NCBI RefSeq assembly: GCF_000146345.1
Contig: NZ_GL397071.1
Span: forward strand, 531,844 to 571,945
Length of the DNA stretch: 40,102 nucleotides
Source: Peptoniphilus duerdenii ATCC BAA-1640
Lineage (GTDB): Bacteria; Bacillota; Clostridia; Tissierellales; Peptoniphilaceae
Direction: 5' to 3'
Below the pieces are notes generated by a model. It was not told the DNA's origin, did not search any database, and saw only the letters and a list, made by a program, of their open reading frames with translations. The number at the start of each line of letters is the position of its first letter. The first letter of the stretch is position 1. Position numbers and translations under genes: made by a program. This document shows positions 7,125 to 14,718 of the stretch, piece by piece.

Positions 7125-8861
7125 ATGGAGTTTATAAGATTATCATTCAAACTGGCAGGACAGTATAAAAATCGTCTTAAGGCAGGAATTTTTCTTATTT
7201 TTCTGCAAAATGCTTCAATGCTGTTTGGATTTTTCGCTCTCTTTCTTGCATTCGGTTGGATGAATGAAACTACATGGGAGCATATTTGGACAATTTTCGG
7301 AGTGCTTTTTGCTTCCTTTCTTTTTAATTTTTTGACAGGCTGGGCGAAAAGTGGTCTTAGTGACGGTGTTTTCTTTGGCATTTTCAAAGACTACAGACTT
7401 GCAGTTGGCGAAAAACTTAAAAAGGCGCCTATGGGATATTTTGCAGAACAAAGCCTATCAAGAATTATGGCGGCATTTACCAATGTTATGAAGAGTCTTG
7501 AAAATTACTCTGCAATGAGTATCGACTTTACTGTTTCAGGCATTTCAATATCCTTTTTTCTGTTGGTTGGGATGTTCGGTGTAAATACTAAAATTGGATT
7601 TTTAACTTTAATTTGTTTAATTCTTATTTGGTTATGCATGTCTCTTATGATTAATCAAGCAAAAAAAGAGGTTGCACGTGAGCATGCAGCTATTACAAAG
7701 GTGGGTGATGCGTTAGTTGATAGCATTAGCGGGATTCCTGTGCTTCGCAGTTTTCCGTTTGCAGATGAAGGTGTTGTTGAAGAAATACATTCTAAATTGG
7801 AAAATGCTTCTGAAGAACTTAGACTCTCTCAAGTACATTTTGAAATCGTCTTTGTTATTTATGCAAGAATTTTTTCTACTGTTATTAATCTTTCGAGTCT
7901 ACTTGTTACATTATTTTCTTGTTATCTTTATACGAAAGGGGAAGTTTTATTACCACAAGCGCTTACTGTTTCAGCTGCCGGCTTTATGATTTTCGGCGGT
8001 TTAAAACAACTTGAAAATGCAGCTATCCTCATGGTTAAGAATCCTGCCAATATGCAATATTTGGATGAGGTTTTAGATATTCCTGAAATAAGTGACGGGA
8101 CTTTGGAAGTTATGGAAAATCAGGATATCGTCTTTGATAAGGTGAGCTTTAGTTACGACAAAGGGAAGCCTGTTTTAAAAGACCTTTCATTTACTATTCC
8201 ACAAGGGTCAAAGACAGCTATCGTAGGACCGTCAGGATCCGGAAAAACGACAATAATCAATTTGATCTCTCGTTTTTATGATGTTGACAGTGGTGAAATA
8301 AGATTAGGAAATAGGGATATACGAGATTATAAAGTAGAAAGTTTACTGAAAAATCTTTCACTTGTTTTCCAAAATGTTTATCTTTTTCAAGATACTATAG
8401 AGAATAATATTCGCTTTGCAAATCCTAAGGCAAGTCATGAAGAAGTAGTGGAAGCTGCTAAAAAGGCTCGTTGCCATAATTTTATTATGGAACTTCCTGA
8501 TGGCTATAACACCATGGTAGGTGAGGGTGGCAGTTCTCTTTCCGGTGGTGAAAAACAACGAATTTCTATTGCTAGAGCATTACTTAAAAATGCACCTATT
8601 ATTCTTTTAGATGAAGCGACCAGCTCCGTTGATCCTGAAAATGAATATGAGATTTTGGCCGCGGTTGAGGAATTGTCCAAAGGACACACTGTAGTTTCGA
8701 TAGCTCACAGACTTTCAACTGTGAAAAAAGCCGATCAGATACTAGTGATTGATGACGGTAAATTGGTTCAAGAAGGCAAACATAACGATTTGATAAATAG
8801 AGAAGGAATTTATTCAGCATTTATCAAGGCAAGAGAGCGAGCTGCAAGCTGGAGATTGTAA
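7125..8861 (+). CDS. Exporter-fold ABC half-transporter, second subunit of cluster 1
   Basis: A 578-residue protein with an N-terminal type IV membrane domain (about six helices, residues 15-300) and a C-terminal ATPase domain. Walker A GPSGSGKTT is near residue 368, signature LSGGEKQR near 472, Walker B IILLDEATSS with Asp near 496, and the switch His is in IAHRLS. The start ATG follows a GGGGAGG box and begins three bases after the stop of its partner, which indicates co-translation. Both partners keep a full set of catalytic residues, so no degenerate ATP site is visible. A good terminator follows about 75 bases downstream and closes this operon. Confidence 0.88.
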   Translation: MEFIRLSFKLAGQYKNRLKAGIFLIFLQNASMLFGFFALFLAFGWMNETTWEHIWTIFGVLFASFLFNFLTGWAKSGLSDGVFFGIFKDYRLAVGEKLKKAPMGYFAEQSLSRIMAAFTNVMKSLENYSAMSIDFTVSGISISFFLLVGMFGVNTKIGFLTLICLILIWLCMSLMINQAKKEVAREHAAITKVGDALVDSISGIPVLRSFPFADEGVVEEIHSKLENASEELRLSQVHFEIVFVIYARIFSTVINLSSLLVTLFSCYLYTKGEVLLPQALTVSAAGFMIFGGLKQLENAAILMVKNPANMQYLDEVLDIPEISDGTLEVMENQDIVFDKVSFSYDKGKPVLKDLSFTIPQGSKTAIVGPSGSGKTTIINLISRFYDVDSGEIRLGNRDIRDYKVESLLKNLSLVFQNVYLFQDTIENNIRFANPKASHEEVVEAAKKARCHNFIMELPDGYNTMVGEGGSSLSGGEKQRISIARALLKNAPIILLDEATSSVDPENEYEILAAVEELSKGHTVVSIAHRLSTVKKADQILVIDDGKLVQEGKHNDLINREGIYSAFIKARERAASWRL

Positions 8862-8935
8862 AAAAAGTAAACGATTAAAAGCAACCGACATTTAAGAATT
8901 AAAAAGCTTTGTAAAGCACATATATACAAATTTTG

Positions 8936-8970
8936 AAGCGATTAAGAATAAAATAACTTAGTCGCTTTTA
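8936..8970 (+). terminator. Intrinsic terminator after cluster 1
   Basis: AAGCGATTAAG pairs with CTTAGTCGCTT (11 pairs, one G-U) across a ten-base A-rich loop, followed by TTTATAT. It lies 75 bases after the last ABC gene. Confidence 0.7.
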
Positions 8971-8987
8971 TATCGTGATTTTTAAAT

Positions 8988-9232
8988 TACGTAAATTGCA
9001 ATAACAAGTTGAACATTGGCAGTTGAATCGTTCATCAGGCAACACAGGAGTAAATTTTGTCAAGTTCGTCCTCAAAGAGTGTATCTGGGGGGCGGTAGCC
9101 GAACGACTTCCGTGGAAGGCCATTGCACCAGATCTCAATCTGAGCAATCTGTTCGTCGGAGCAGCTGTCAATTTGTTTTCCCTTGGGGATGAATCTGCGG
9201 ATCAGACCATTATACGACATTCCCTTTGCCAT
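8988..9232 (-). pseudogene. IS30-family transposase, 3' end fragment
   Basis: The minus strand encodes only the end of an IS30 transposase: YNGLIRRFIPKGKQID, then SDEQIAQIEIWCNGLPRK and the GYRPPDTLFEDELDKIY tail, stopping at 9035. The sequence down to about 8988 resembles the outer end of IS30 elements. The N-terminal and central parts are absent; upstream of the NGLIRRF motif the frame joins unrelated DNA containing the 47-base repeat. It is not the missing half of the 3.9-4.3 kb relic, because it lies on the wrong side of it for a minus-strand gene. Confidence 0.85.
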
Positions 9233-9262
9233 TTTTCGTCCTGCAACGAGCGCGCAGACCTA

Positions 9263-9309
9263 TTTCTTGATGTAGGGTTATCATCAGGGTAGTCTTGATA
9301 CATGTGGAG
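9263..9309. repeat. 47-base direct repeat, copy 2
   Basis: Matches 2208-2254 at 46 of 47 bases. It directly adjoins the broken end of the IS30 3' fragment. The following 9310-9540 holds no recognisable gene; a fragment reading ELDHEFVTKFTKEFREL near 9360-9432 lacks a start codon. Confidence 0.8.
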
Positions 9310-9588
9310 GCAATAACGTTGTTGTCAAGAACTAAGTAAAATTAAGAAACCTTAGCCACTGAACTTGATCATGAATTTGTCACAAAGTTTACTAAAGAGT
9401 TTAGGGAATTATATAATGGGATTTATTTTTAAACAAAGATAAATTAGAATTTTTAGAATAGCTTGTTTATATTGAATTAACAAAAAAACAGCATTGCAAC
9501 TGTTGGTTGACATATTTCCAAGGCAGCTTGGTAGTATGAAACTGATTTGTTTGATATAACTAAACCATATAAGAAAGGAGTGTGCGTT

Positions 9589-10146
9589 ATGAACATGGCA
9601 GACAGAATACAGTATTTGAGAAAAACAAACGGAATTTCACAGGAAGAACTTGCAGTCAAGGTTGGAGTATCTCGGCAGGCGGTTTCAAAATGGGAAAGTG
9701 GACAAAGCTTGCCGGATTTGGAAAAAATAATTACCATGAGCGATTACTTCGGAGTTACAACCGATTACATTCTAAAAGGAATTGAACCAGTTGCAGATAA
9801 AGAACAGAAAAGCTCTGAGCTAAAAAGCAAGATACTATATATCGCATCAACAGCATTTGTTTGGATTGGATTATTTAGTGCTTTTGCAGGCTGGTATGAA
9901 AGGCAAACCATGGATACCCTATGGGGTTCAATGATTATTCAGGCCGTTGGAATTGCTGGATACTTTATAGGGCGGTTACTCTCTGCAGCAAGGGCACCTT
10001 TCGCTGTCAACTGGCTTAATCTCCTCGGGGTCTTGTTCATGCCTTTTTCTATGGTTACGGGTGCAATGTCTATCGCACTTTTCAAACAAGGGTGGATTGC
10101 TCCATACCCTATCGGCATTGCCCCCATCTTGTATTGTTTGTTATAG
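9589..10146 (+). CDS. XRE-family HTH regulator with membrane domain, C-terminus probably frameshifted
   Basis: Residues 1-65 are a Cro/CI-type HTH (ADRIQYLRKTNGISQEELA ... VSRQAVSKWESGQSLPDLEKI), and the remainder has two or three hydrophobic segments, a common regulator type in clostridia. The ATG at 9589 has an AAAGGAG box eight bases upstream. The listed frame ends at a TAG at 10144-10146. Immediately afterwards another frame continues with a hydrophobic stretch and a basic end (VYISICAISYIVLKRR), stopping near 10214, which is how such proteins normally finish. A single-base indel has probably trimmed the last membrane helix, so activity is uncertain. Confidence 0.75.
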   Translation: MNMADRIQYLRKTNGISQEELAVKVGVSRQAVSKWESGQSLPDLEKIITMSDYFGVTTDYILKGIEPVADKEQKSSELKSKILYIASTAFVWIGLFSAFAGWYERQTMDTLWGSMIIQAVGIAGYFIGRLLSAARAPFAVNWLNLLGVLFMPFSMVTGAMSIALFKQGWIAPYPIGIAPILYCLL

Positions 10147-10325
10147 TGTATATTAGTATTTGTGCTATAAGCTATATTGTGTTGAAAAGAAGAACAACAG
10201 GAGCTCTGTTTTGATGACAACTCTCAGTTTGTAGAGCTAATGCCTTTTAAGGATAGGCTTATGTTATCGTTAAAAAGCATGTGGATATGTTTCCACATAC
10301 ATACAAGAATTCATGACATACTTAG

Positions 10326-10499
10326 TGTTCACCCGTTTCACTTGAAGAGTCTAGCCTTGATACAAAAGATATAAATTTAAAAATCCTGCATTTTAAGCAG
10401 TTTTATAAGTGTTTTGTCTTTGATAAAGATGAAGAAGGATACATCAAAAAGACTCAAAAAAACTACATAGATGTAAGAGTAGTTTTAAGACTAGTATGA
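10326..10499 (+). pseudogene. Start-less remnant of an unrecognised gene
   Basis: An open frame of about 57 codons with coding-like composition (SLDTKDINLKILHFKQFYK, then FDKDEEGYIKK) ends at TGA 10497-10499 but has no start codon or ribosome binding site. It is probably the tail of a mobile-element gene; the family is not recognised. The preceding 10215-10325 contains a short hairpin (ATGTGGA ... TCCACAT near 10279) and nothing else I can name. Confidence 0.4.
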
Positions 10500-10568
10500 G
10501 GAAACACAAAAAATAATACAAACTCATTTTGTAAAACAAATAGACAAAAAAGAAATGGAGGAAACTTT

Positions 10569-10835
10569 ATGGCAAAAGAGTATTACCTTTATGTCAGAGG
10601 GCAAAAGGTAAAAGTCAGTGAAGATATTTATAAAGTCTACTGGCGAGAAAAAGAACACGAGAAGTATTTAGAGCAGGTGGACAGAAAAAACCACCTGCTT
10701 TTCTTTTCCTCTTTGGATCATGATGGGAATTTTGTAGATAACATCACTGATGAAAGCGTTGATGTAGAAAAGATTGTTGAAACACAGATGATGATTGAGG
10801 CAGTCAGAAATGCTATATCAAAACTAAACGATTAG
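10569..10835 (+). pseudogene. Sigma-70-like ICE regulatory protein, truncated before its HTH
   Basis: The 88 residues (MAKEYYLYVRGQKVKVSEDI ... VDVEKIVETQMMIEAVRNAISKLND) resemble the conserved N-terminal part of the small sigma-factor-like proteins found in Tn916/Tn1549-type elements, which act in transcription control. Full versions continue for some 50-60 residues with a region 4-like HTH; here the frame stops at a TAG right after LND. Downstream of that TAG the same frame reads as the tail of a different protein (RumA-type), so the HTH was lost by recombination. A strong GGAGG box precedes the ATG, so the fragment may still be translated, but it cannot bind DNA as a sigma factor. Confidence 0.65.
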
Positions 10836-10943
10836 ACGGTAGCACTTTTGTCCAAACTCGATATCGATAAGCACATAAGTGTTGAAATTGAGCTGGATGA
10901 GATGGATTTGACAAGTGCGGAGAGCAAAGCAACATATGCTTAA
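10836..10943 (+). pseudogene. Fragment of a RumA-type 23S rRNA (uracil-5-)-methyltransferase
   Basis: Directly after the TAG, and in the same reading frame, comes TVALLSKLDIDKHISVEIEL followed by DEMDLTSAESKATYA and a stop. I recognise this as the near-C-terminal segment of RumA/RlmD-like methyltransferases that are often carried next to mobile elements in this group. The catalytic part is missing. Assignment is from memory of the motif, not from a database search. Confidence 0.55.
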
Positions 10944-10958
10944 ATCAATGCAACATAG

Positions 10959-11123
10959 TCAAGTATATGGACACAAGAAGAACCTAAAGAACTTACGCAA
11001 GAGGAACTTGATGAACTAGAGAAGCTAAGGAAAAAGAGAGAGAAGAAGCGAGAGTATAATTACAGATATTTAAAAAAGAAAAAAGCTAGTATGGAAAAAA
11101 TTATGACTTTGTGGTCGGCGTAG
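10959..11123 (+). pseudogene. Short charged C-terminal fragment, unknown gene
   Basis: A frame without a start codon encodes an acidic then strongly basic helix (WTQEEPKELTQEELDELEKL followed by a Lys/Arg-rich run), ending at TAG 11121-11123 inside a terminator-like hairpin. It is in the same frame as the RumA fragment, but stop codons lie between them. Family unknown. Confidence 0.35.
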
Positions 11124-11148
11124 TTTTAAAACTGCACCGACTATTTTA
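11114..11148. terminator. Bidirectional terminator-like palindrome
   Basis: GTCGG-cgt-AGTTTT pairs with AAAACT-gca-CCGAC, a near-perfect long palindrome followed by TATTTTATTT. It separates the gene debris from cluster 2. Confidence 0.55.
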
Positions 11149-11206
11149 TTTCATACAAATAAATATGTAAATCAGTTAATTTTCTAAAAAAAACATCTTA
11201 CAACTA

Positions 11207-11235
11207 TTGTTAGATAAAACTAACTGATGTATAAT
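11207..11235 (+). promoter_or_regulatory. Promoter of the cluster 2 operon
   Basis: TTGTTA at 11207-11212, a 17-base spacer and a perfect TATAAT at 11230-11235. The operator-like dyad GTTAG-ATAAAA-CTAAC (11209-11224) overlaps the -35 box and spacer, as in cluster 1. It probably drives tetR, the ECF genes and both ABC genes. Confidence 0.7.
11209..11224 (+). promoter_or_regulatory. Operator-like palindrome, cluster 2
   Basis: GTTAG-N6-CTAAC, the same core and spacer length as the two cluster 1 sites. An ATCAGTTA at 11171-11178 is also the reverse complement of TAACTGAT at 11221-11228, giving a further distant half-site. Confidence 0.65.
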
Positions 11236-11269
11236 CAATAATATAATTATTGATAATTCGATTATTGAT
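11234..11269. repeat. ATCAATAAT/ATTATTGAT repeats downstream of the -10 box
   Basis: ATCAATAAT (11234-11242) and ATTATTGAT (11246-11254) form a nine-base dyad, and ATTATTGAT recurs at 11261-11269. They lie over the expected transcription start, in the same place as the second palindrome of cluster 1, and may be an operator or a 5' hairpin. Confidence 0.5.
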
Positions 11270-11312
11270 TATACTATTAAAATTAAAGTTTTGTAAGAAT
11301 GGAGGAATGGAC

Positions 11313-11939
11313 ATGGCAAATAGAAACCATGAACTTGATAAACCAATCATTGAAGCTGCTAAAATAGAGTTTTTGCAAAATGGATTTCAGGCTGCTTCAA
11401 TAGGCAATATTGCTAAAAGAGCGGGAGTTACAACGGGAGCAATCTATACAAGGTATAAAGGGAAAGATGAACTTTTTTATAGTTTGATAAAAGAATTTTT
11501 AGAAGCTATAAGTGTGAAAAGAAAAGAGAACGAATACTCGTATAGGGAATATTGCGTAGATAAAAACTTTGATCATTTTTTGCGTAGCATTCAGAAAGAA
11601 ACCAAAGGATATGTAGATGTGTTATTTAAATATTACGAGGAGTGCAAACTAATACTTTGCTCAAGTAAAGGCAGTTCTGTAGAAGCAATATTTTGTGAAA
11701 TGATGAATAATAAAATTTCCATAACAAAACAATTTATAAGGGAAAATATAGACCCGAATATAAGTGAGATGAAATTAGATTTGGTAGAGCTTTTAATGAA
11801 TCAACAATTTAGTGCTTTTAAATTAGTGATTGAAAAAGGATATAGCAAAGAGGAGACAATCGAGTACACAAAAATGCTCGGCGAATTTATTGGGGCGGGT
11901 TGGGAAAAGATATTTGATGAAATTATAAATAGGTATTGA
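11313..11939 (+). CDS. TetR/AcrR-family transcriptional regulator (cluster 2)
   Basis: A 208-residue regulator with an N-terminal HTH (KPIIEAAKIEFLQNGFQAAS ... RAGVTTGAIYTRYKGKDELF) and a helical effector domain with several aromatic and Cys residues. The frame is open back to 11250, but the GGAGGA box at 11301-11306 fits the ATG at 11313 (six-base spacing) better than 11307 or the upstream TTG. The ECF gene starts four bases after the stop, so regulator and transporter are made from one mRNA and the regulator would control its own supply. Confidence 0.88.
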   Translation: MANRNHELDKPIIEAAKIEFLQNGFQAASIGNIAKRAGVTTGAIYTRYKGKDELFYSLIKEFLEAISVKRKENEYSYREYCVDKNFDHFLRSIQKETKGYVDVLFKYYEECKLILCSSKGSSVEAIFCEMMNNKISITKQFIRENIDPNISEMKLDLVELLMNQQFSAFKLVIEKGYSKEETIEYTKMLGEFIGAGWEKIFDEIINRY

Positions 11940-11943
11940 ATTT

Positions 11944-14109
11944 ATGTACGATAAAGGCAAGAAGGATGAAAATATTTTAGATTTTAAAATAGATTTTTCC
12001 TATGAAGGCAAAAAGGAAAAGTCGTTAGATGATGTAATTGGCAGCATATCAAAAGGAGATTGCATAGTTCTTTGTGGCGAAAGTGGATGTGGAAAATCAA
12101 CATTACTTAGGTGCTTAAACCATTTAATACCGGAGTTCTATGATGGTATATTTAATGGCTATATCTTGGTAAATAGCAACAATATAGAAAACAAGAACAT
12201 TGGAGAAGTTGGAGAATTAATTTCGTCCGTTTTTCAAGATCCAAGAAGTCAATTTTTTACAATGGAAAGCGATACGGAAGTATCTTTTGGACTTGAAAAT
12301 AAAGGGTTAAGCCATGAAATAATAAAAAGAAGAACAGAAGAAGCTTTTTCAAAATTTGGCTTGGAGTATTTGAAAAACAGGGAAGTATTCAAACTTTCAA
12401 GCGGAGAGCGTCAACTAATAGCGATTATGTCTGCTTGGGCAATGGATACGGATATTATTTTACTTGACGAGCCAACTGCAAACTTAGATTATTTAGCCAT
12501 AGAAAAACTGAAAAATATCTTATTGCTTCTAAAAGAAGATGGAAAAACTCTAATAATCAGTGAACATAGGCTTTACTATTTGAAAGAGTTGGCTGATGAA
12601 TATTGGCTGATAAAAAATGGAAGCTTTTATGAAAAGTATGATAAGGACGATTTTAAGATATTTTCTAAAGATGAATTAAATAATTTGTGTTTACGAGTTA
12701 CGGATTTGAAGCAGATTGAGGTTCAGAAGAAGTGTTCTAATGTTGTCAATGATAAATTAGAGGTAAAAAATATATCCTTTGGATATAAAAAACAACATAT
12801 TTTAAATGATTTGTCGTTTACAGCTTATTTGGGAGAAGTGACTTGCTTGATTGGCAAAAATGGTTCAGGTAAAACCACCTTAGGAAAATGTATATGTGGA
12901 CTATTGAAACCACAAAAGGGAAGAGTTTTTCTAAAGGAAAAAGAATTGAGCCATAGGCAGCTATCGCAGGATAGCCTCTTTATTATGCAAGAAGCTGAAT
13001 TTCAATTTTTTACAAATTCTGTATTATCTGAACTGAAGTACGGTGTAAATCGAAACAAATATGATGAGATAGAAGCTCTACTTAAAAAGTTTGATATGTG
13101 GAAATATCGTGATAGGCATCCATTTTCTCTTTCAGGTGGGCAAATGCAAAAATTAACCTTAATGATGGCATATCTTTCGGATAAAAGTGTGGTTATTTTA
13201 GATGAACCAACCTCAGGAATGGACAAAAAAAGTTTAGATACTGTAGTGGGACTGATAAACGATATGAAAAAGAAAAAAATCGTGATAACAATTAGCCATG
13301 ACTTAGAATTTATTTCATCAGTTGCGGATAAATGTTTGGAACTTGATGATGGAACGATACAAAGGATTTGTGAAGTAAAAGAGAATAGAGATATTGAAAT
13401 CATTAAATGTATATTTGAAAAAGATTTAGGACATCAACCTCCGGCAAAAAGAGAAAAAAATCTTTTAGATCCGAGAACAAATATTTTGTTTTGGCTTCTT
13501 TGTATGGTTGCAGTAGGAATCGACAATAAAAGTTTGATTTTTGAATGCAATTTATTAGCTCTCGTTTTTTCTCTTGCAAATAGAAGATATAAGACTTTAG
13601 GAATTACTTCTGTCATTATAGGGCTTATTTACGGTCTTGAAATCATATATTCGAATGAAATTACAATATTTACGGCAAATTTGTTTCCTAGATTTATTTT
13701 AATATTTCTACTATTTCCTATTATTCTTGGAGGTAGAGGGACAACAAATATGCTTGCGGGACTTAGAAAAATAAGAATACCTGAGAAGTTATTATTGATT
13801 CTTGCAGTTTCTTTCAGGTTTTTCCCGGTGCTAAGGAATGATTTTAAATTACTTAGACAGGTGCTTAGAATTAGAGGAAGTTGCAAGCATAAAAATATAA
13901 TAAAAGAAAAAATAGAGTATCTTGAGGCTCTGATTGTATCACTCATTTTTCGAGTGATAAGAATAGGCGAAACTTTATCAGCTTCAGCGGAAACAAGAGG
14001 AATTGCTTTAAATCATAAAAAATCATCTTATGTTACTTTACAGTTCAATTTATGCGATTACATATTGATGATTGGAATGATAGTAATTTTGATGATAAAT
14101 ATTTTATAA
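11944..14109 (+). CDS. Fused ECF transporter energising module: two ATPases plus T subunit
   Basis: A 721-residue protein joining three ECF parts that are usually separate. ATPase 1 covers about 10-230 (Walker A GESGCGKST near residue 45, signature LSSGERQL, Walker B IILLDEPTANLD). ATPase 2 covers about 270-490 (Walker A GKNGSGKTT near 304, signature LSGGQMQK, Walker B VVILDEPTSGMD). From about 505 to the end there are four or five hydrophobic segments and the EcfT coupling signatures (LRIRGSCKH-like and SASAETRGIAL, the Ala-Arg-Gly motif). The module powers uptake of a micronutrient bound by the S subunit encoded next. A-A fusions are common; A-A-T fusions are less so. Substrate cannot be read from this part. 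Confidence 0.85.
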   Translation: MYDKGKKDENILDFKIDFSYEGKKEKSLDDVIGSISKGDCIVLCGESGCGKSTLLRCLNHLIPEFYDGIFNGYILVNSNNIENKNIGEVGELISSVFQDPRSQFFTMESDTEVSFGLENKGLSHEIIKRRTEEAFSKFGLEYLKNREVFKLSSGERQLIAIMSAWAMDTDIILLDEPTANLDYLAIEKLKNILLLLKEDGKTLIISEHRLYYLKELADEYWLIKNGSFYEKYDKDDFKIFSKDELNNLCLRVTDLKQIEVQKKCSNVVNDKLEVKNISFGYKKQHILNDLSFTAYLGEVTCLIGKNGSGKTTLGKCICGLLKPQKGRVFLKEKELSHRQLSQDSLFIMQEAEFQFFTNSVLSELKYGVNRNKYDEIEALLKKFDMWKYRDRHPFSLSGGQMQKLTLMMAYLSDKSVVILDEPTSGMDKKSLDTVVGLINDMKKKKIVITISHDLEFISSVADKCLELDDGTIQRICEVKENRDIEIIKCIFEKDLGHQPPAKREKNLLDPRTNILFWLLCMVAVGIDNKSLIFECNLLALVFSLANRRYKTLGITSVIIGLIYGLEIIYSNEITIFTANLFPRFILIFLLFPIILGGRGTTNMLAGLRKIRIPEKLLLILAVSFRFFPVLRNDFKLLRQVLRIRGSCKHKNIIKEKIEYLEALIVSLIFRVIRIGETLSASAETRGIALNHKKSSYVTLQFNLCDYILMIGMIVILMINIL

Positions 14110-14127
14110 AAATAGGAGGACCTAATC

Positions 14128-14709
14128 ATGCACAAAAACAAATTGAAAGCGAAAGATATCATTACAGTTACTTTATTATCATTGTGTAACATTTTGATAT
14201 TTTCGATAGGAACACTCATGTATGCAACACCAATTACCATACTCTTAACACCTGTGCTTTACTCATTATTACAGGGTATTGTTTTCTATGTTATCGGAGT
14301 GAAAGTGAAAAAAAGAGGAGCGTTTTTTATATATTCACTTATTCAAGGAGTGATAGCATTCTATCCACCATATATTTTGATGTTTGTAATTTCAGGATTG
14401 ATAGCAGAGTTCTTATTATATAAAAAAGGTTATGGTAATTTAAAAGTTATTGGAATCAGCTATGTTATTCAGCAAACTTTGGCTTCAATTGGAAGTGTAA
14501 TTTATCCATATACAATAGCCTTGAATAAAACTATAGGAGCCATGAAAGAAAAGGAGTTAGCTTCAAATATTATAGCGGCAGGCAAAATGATTTCTTCTTG
14601 GGGAACGTTGATTTTACTTGCCTTAGTTATAGTTTCAGCAATTGCAGGAGCTTATATAGGTAGCAAGGTCGTAAGGAAACATATTTTAGAAAAAGAAGCT
14701 ATTTCATAG
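14128..14709 (+). CDS. MptD-family ECF transporter S component (substrate-binding subunit)
   Basis: A 193-residue, very hydrophobic protein with about six membrane helices, matching the size and pattern of the MptD-type putative S components (start KLKAKDIITVTLLSLCNI; late helix after SWGTLILLALVIVSAIAGAY). In the membrane it would capture the substrate and hand it on through the EcfAAT protein. An AGGAGG box lies at the right distance from the ATG, and the gene sits 18 bases after the energising module. The natural ligand of this S family is not firmly known to me; a vitamin, metal chelate or haem-like compound would be consistent with the ABC partners. Confidence 0.75.
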   Translation: MHKNKLKAKDIITVTLLSLCNILIFSIGTLMYATPITILLTPVLYSLLQGIVFYVIGVKVKKRGAFFIYSLIQGVIAFYPPYILMFVISGLIAEFLLYKKGYGNLKVIGISYVIQQTLASIGSVIYPYTIALNKTIGAMKEKELASNIIAAGKMISSWGTLILLALVIVSAIAGAYIGSKVVRKHILEKEAIS

Positions 14710-14718
14710 GGTAAAGTC

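Noticed and set aside
9023-9292. Plus-strand open frame of 89 codons
   Set aside because: It lies opposite the IS30 3' fragment, whose minus-strand frame has clear transposase motifs; the plus frame has no ribosome binding site or family resemblance.
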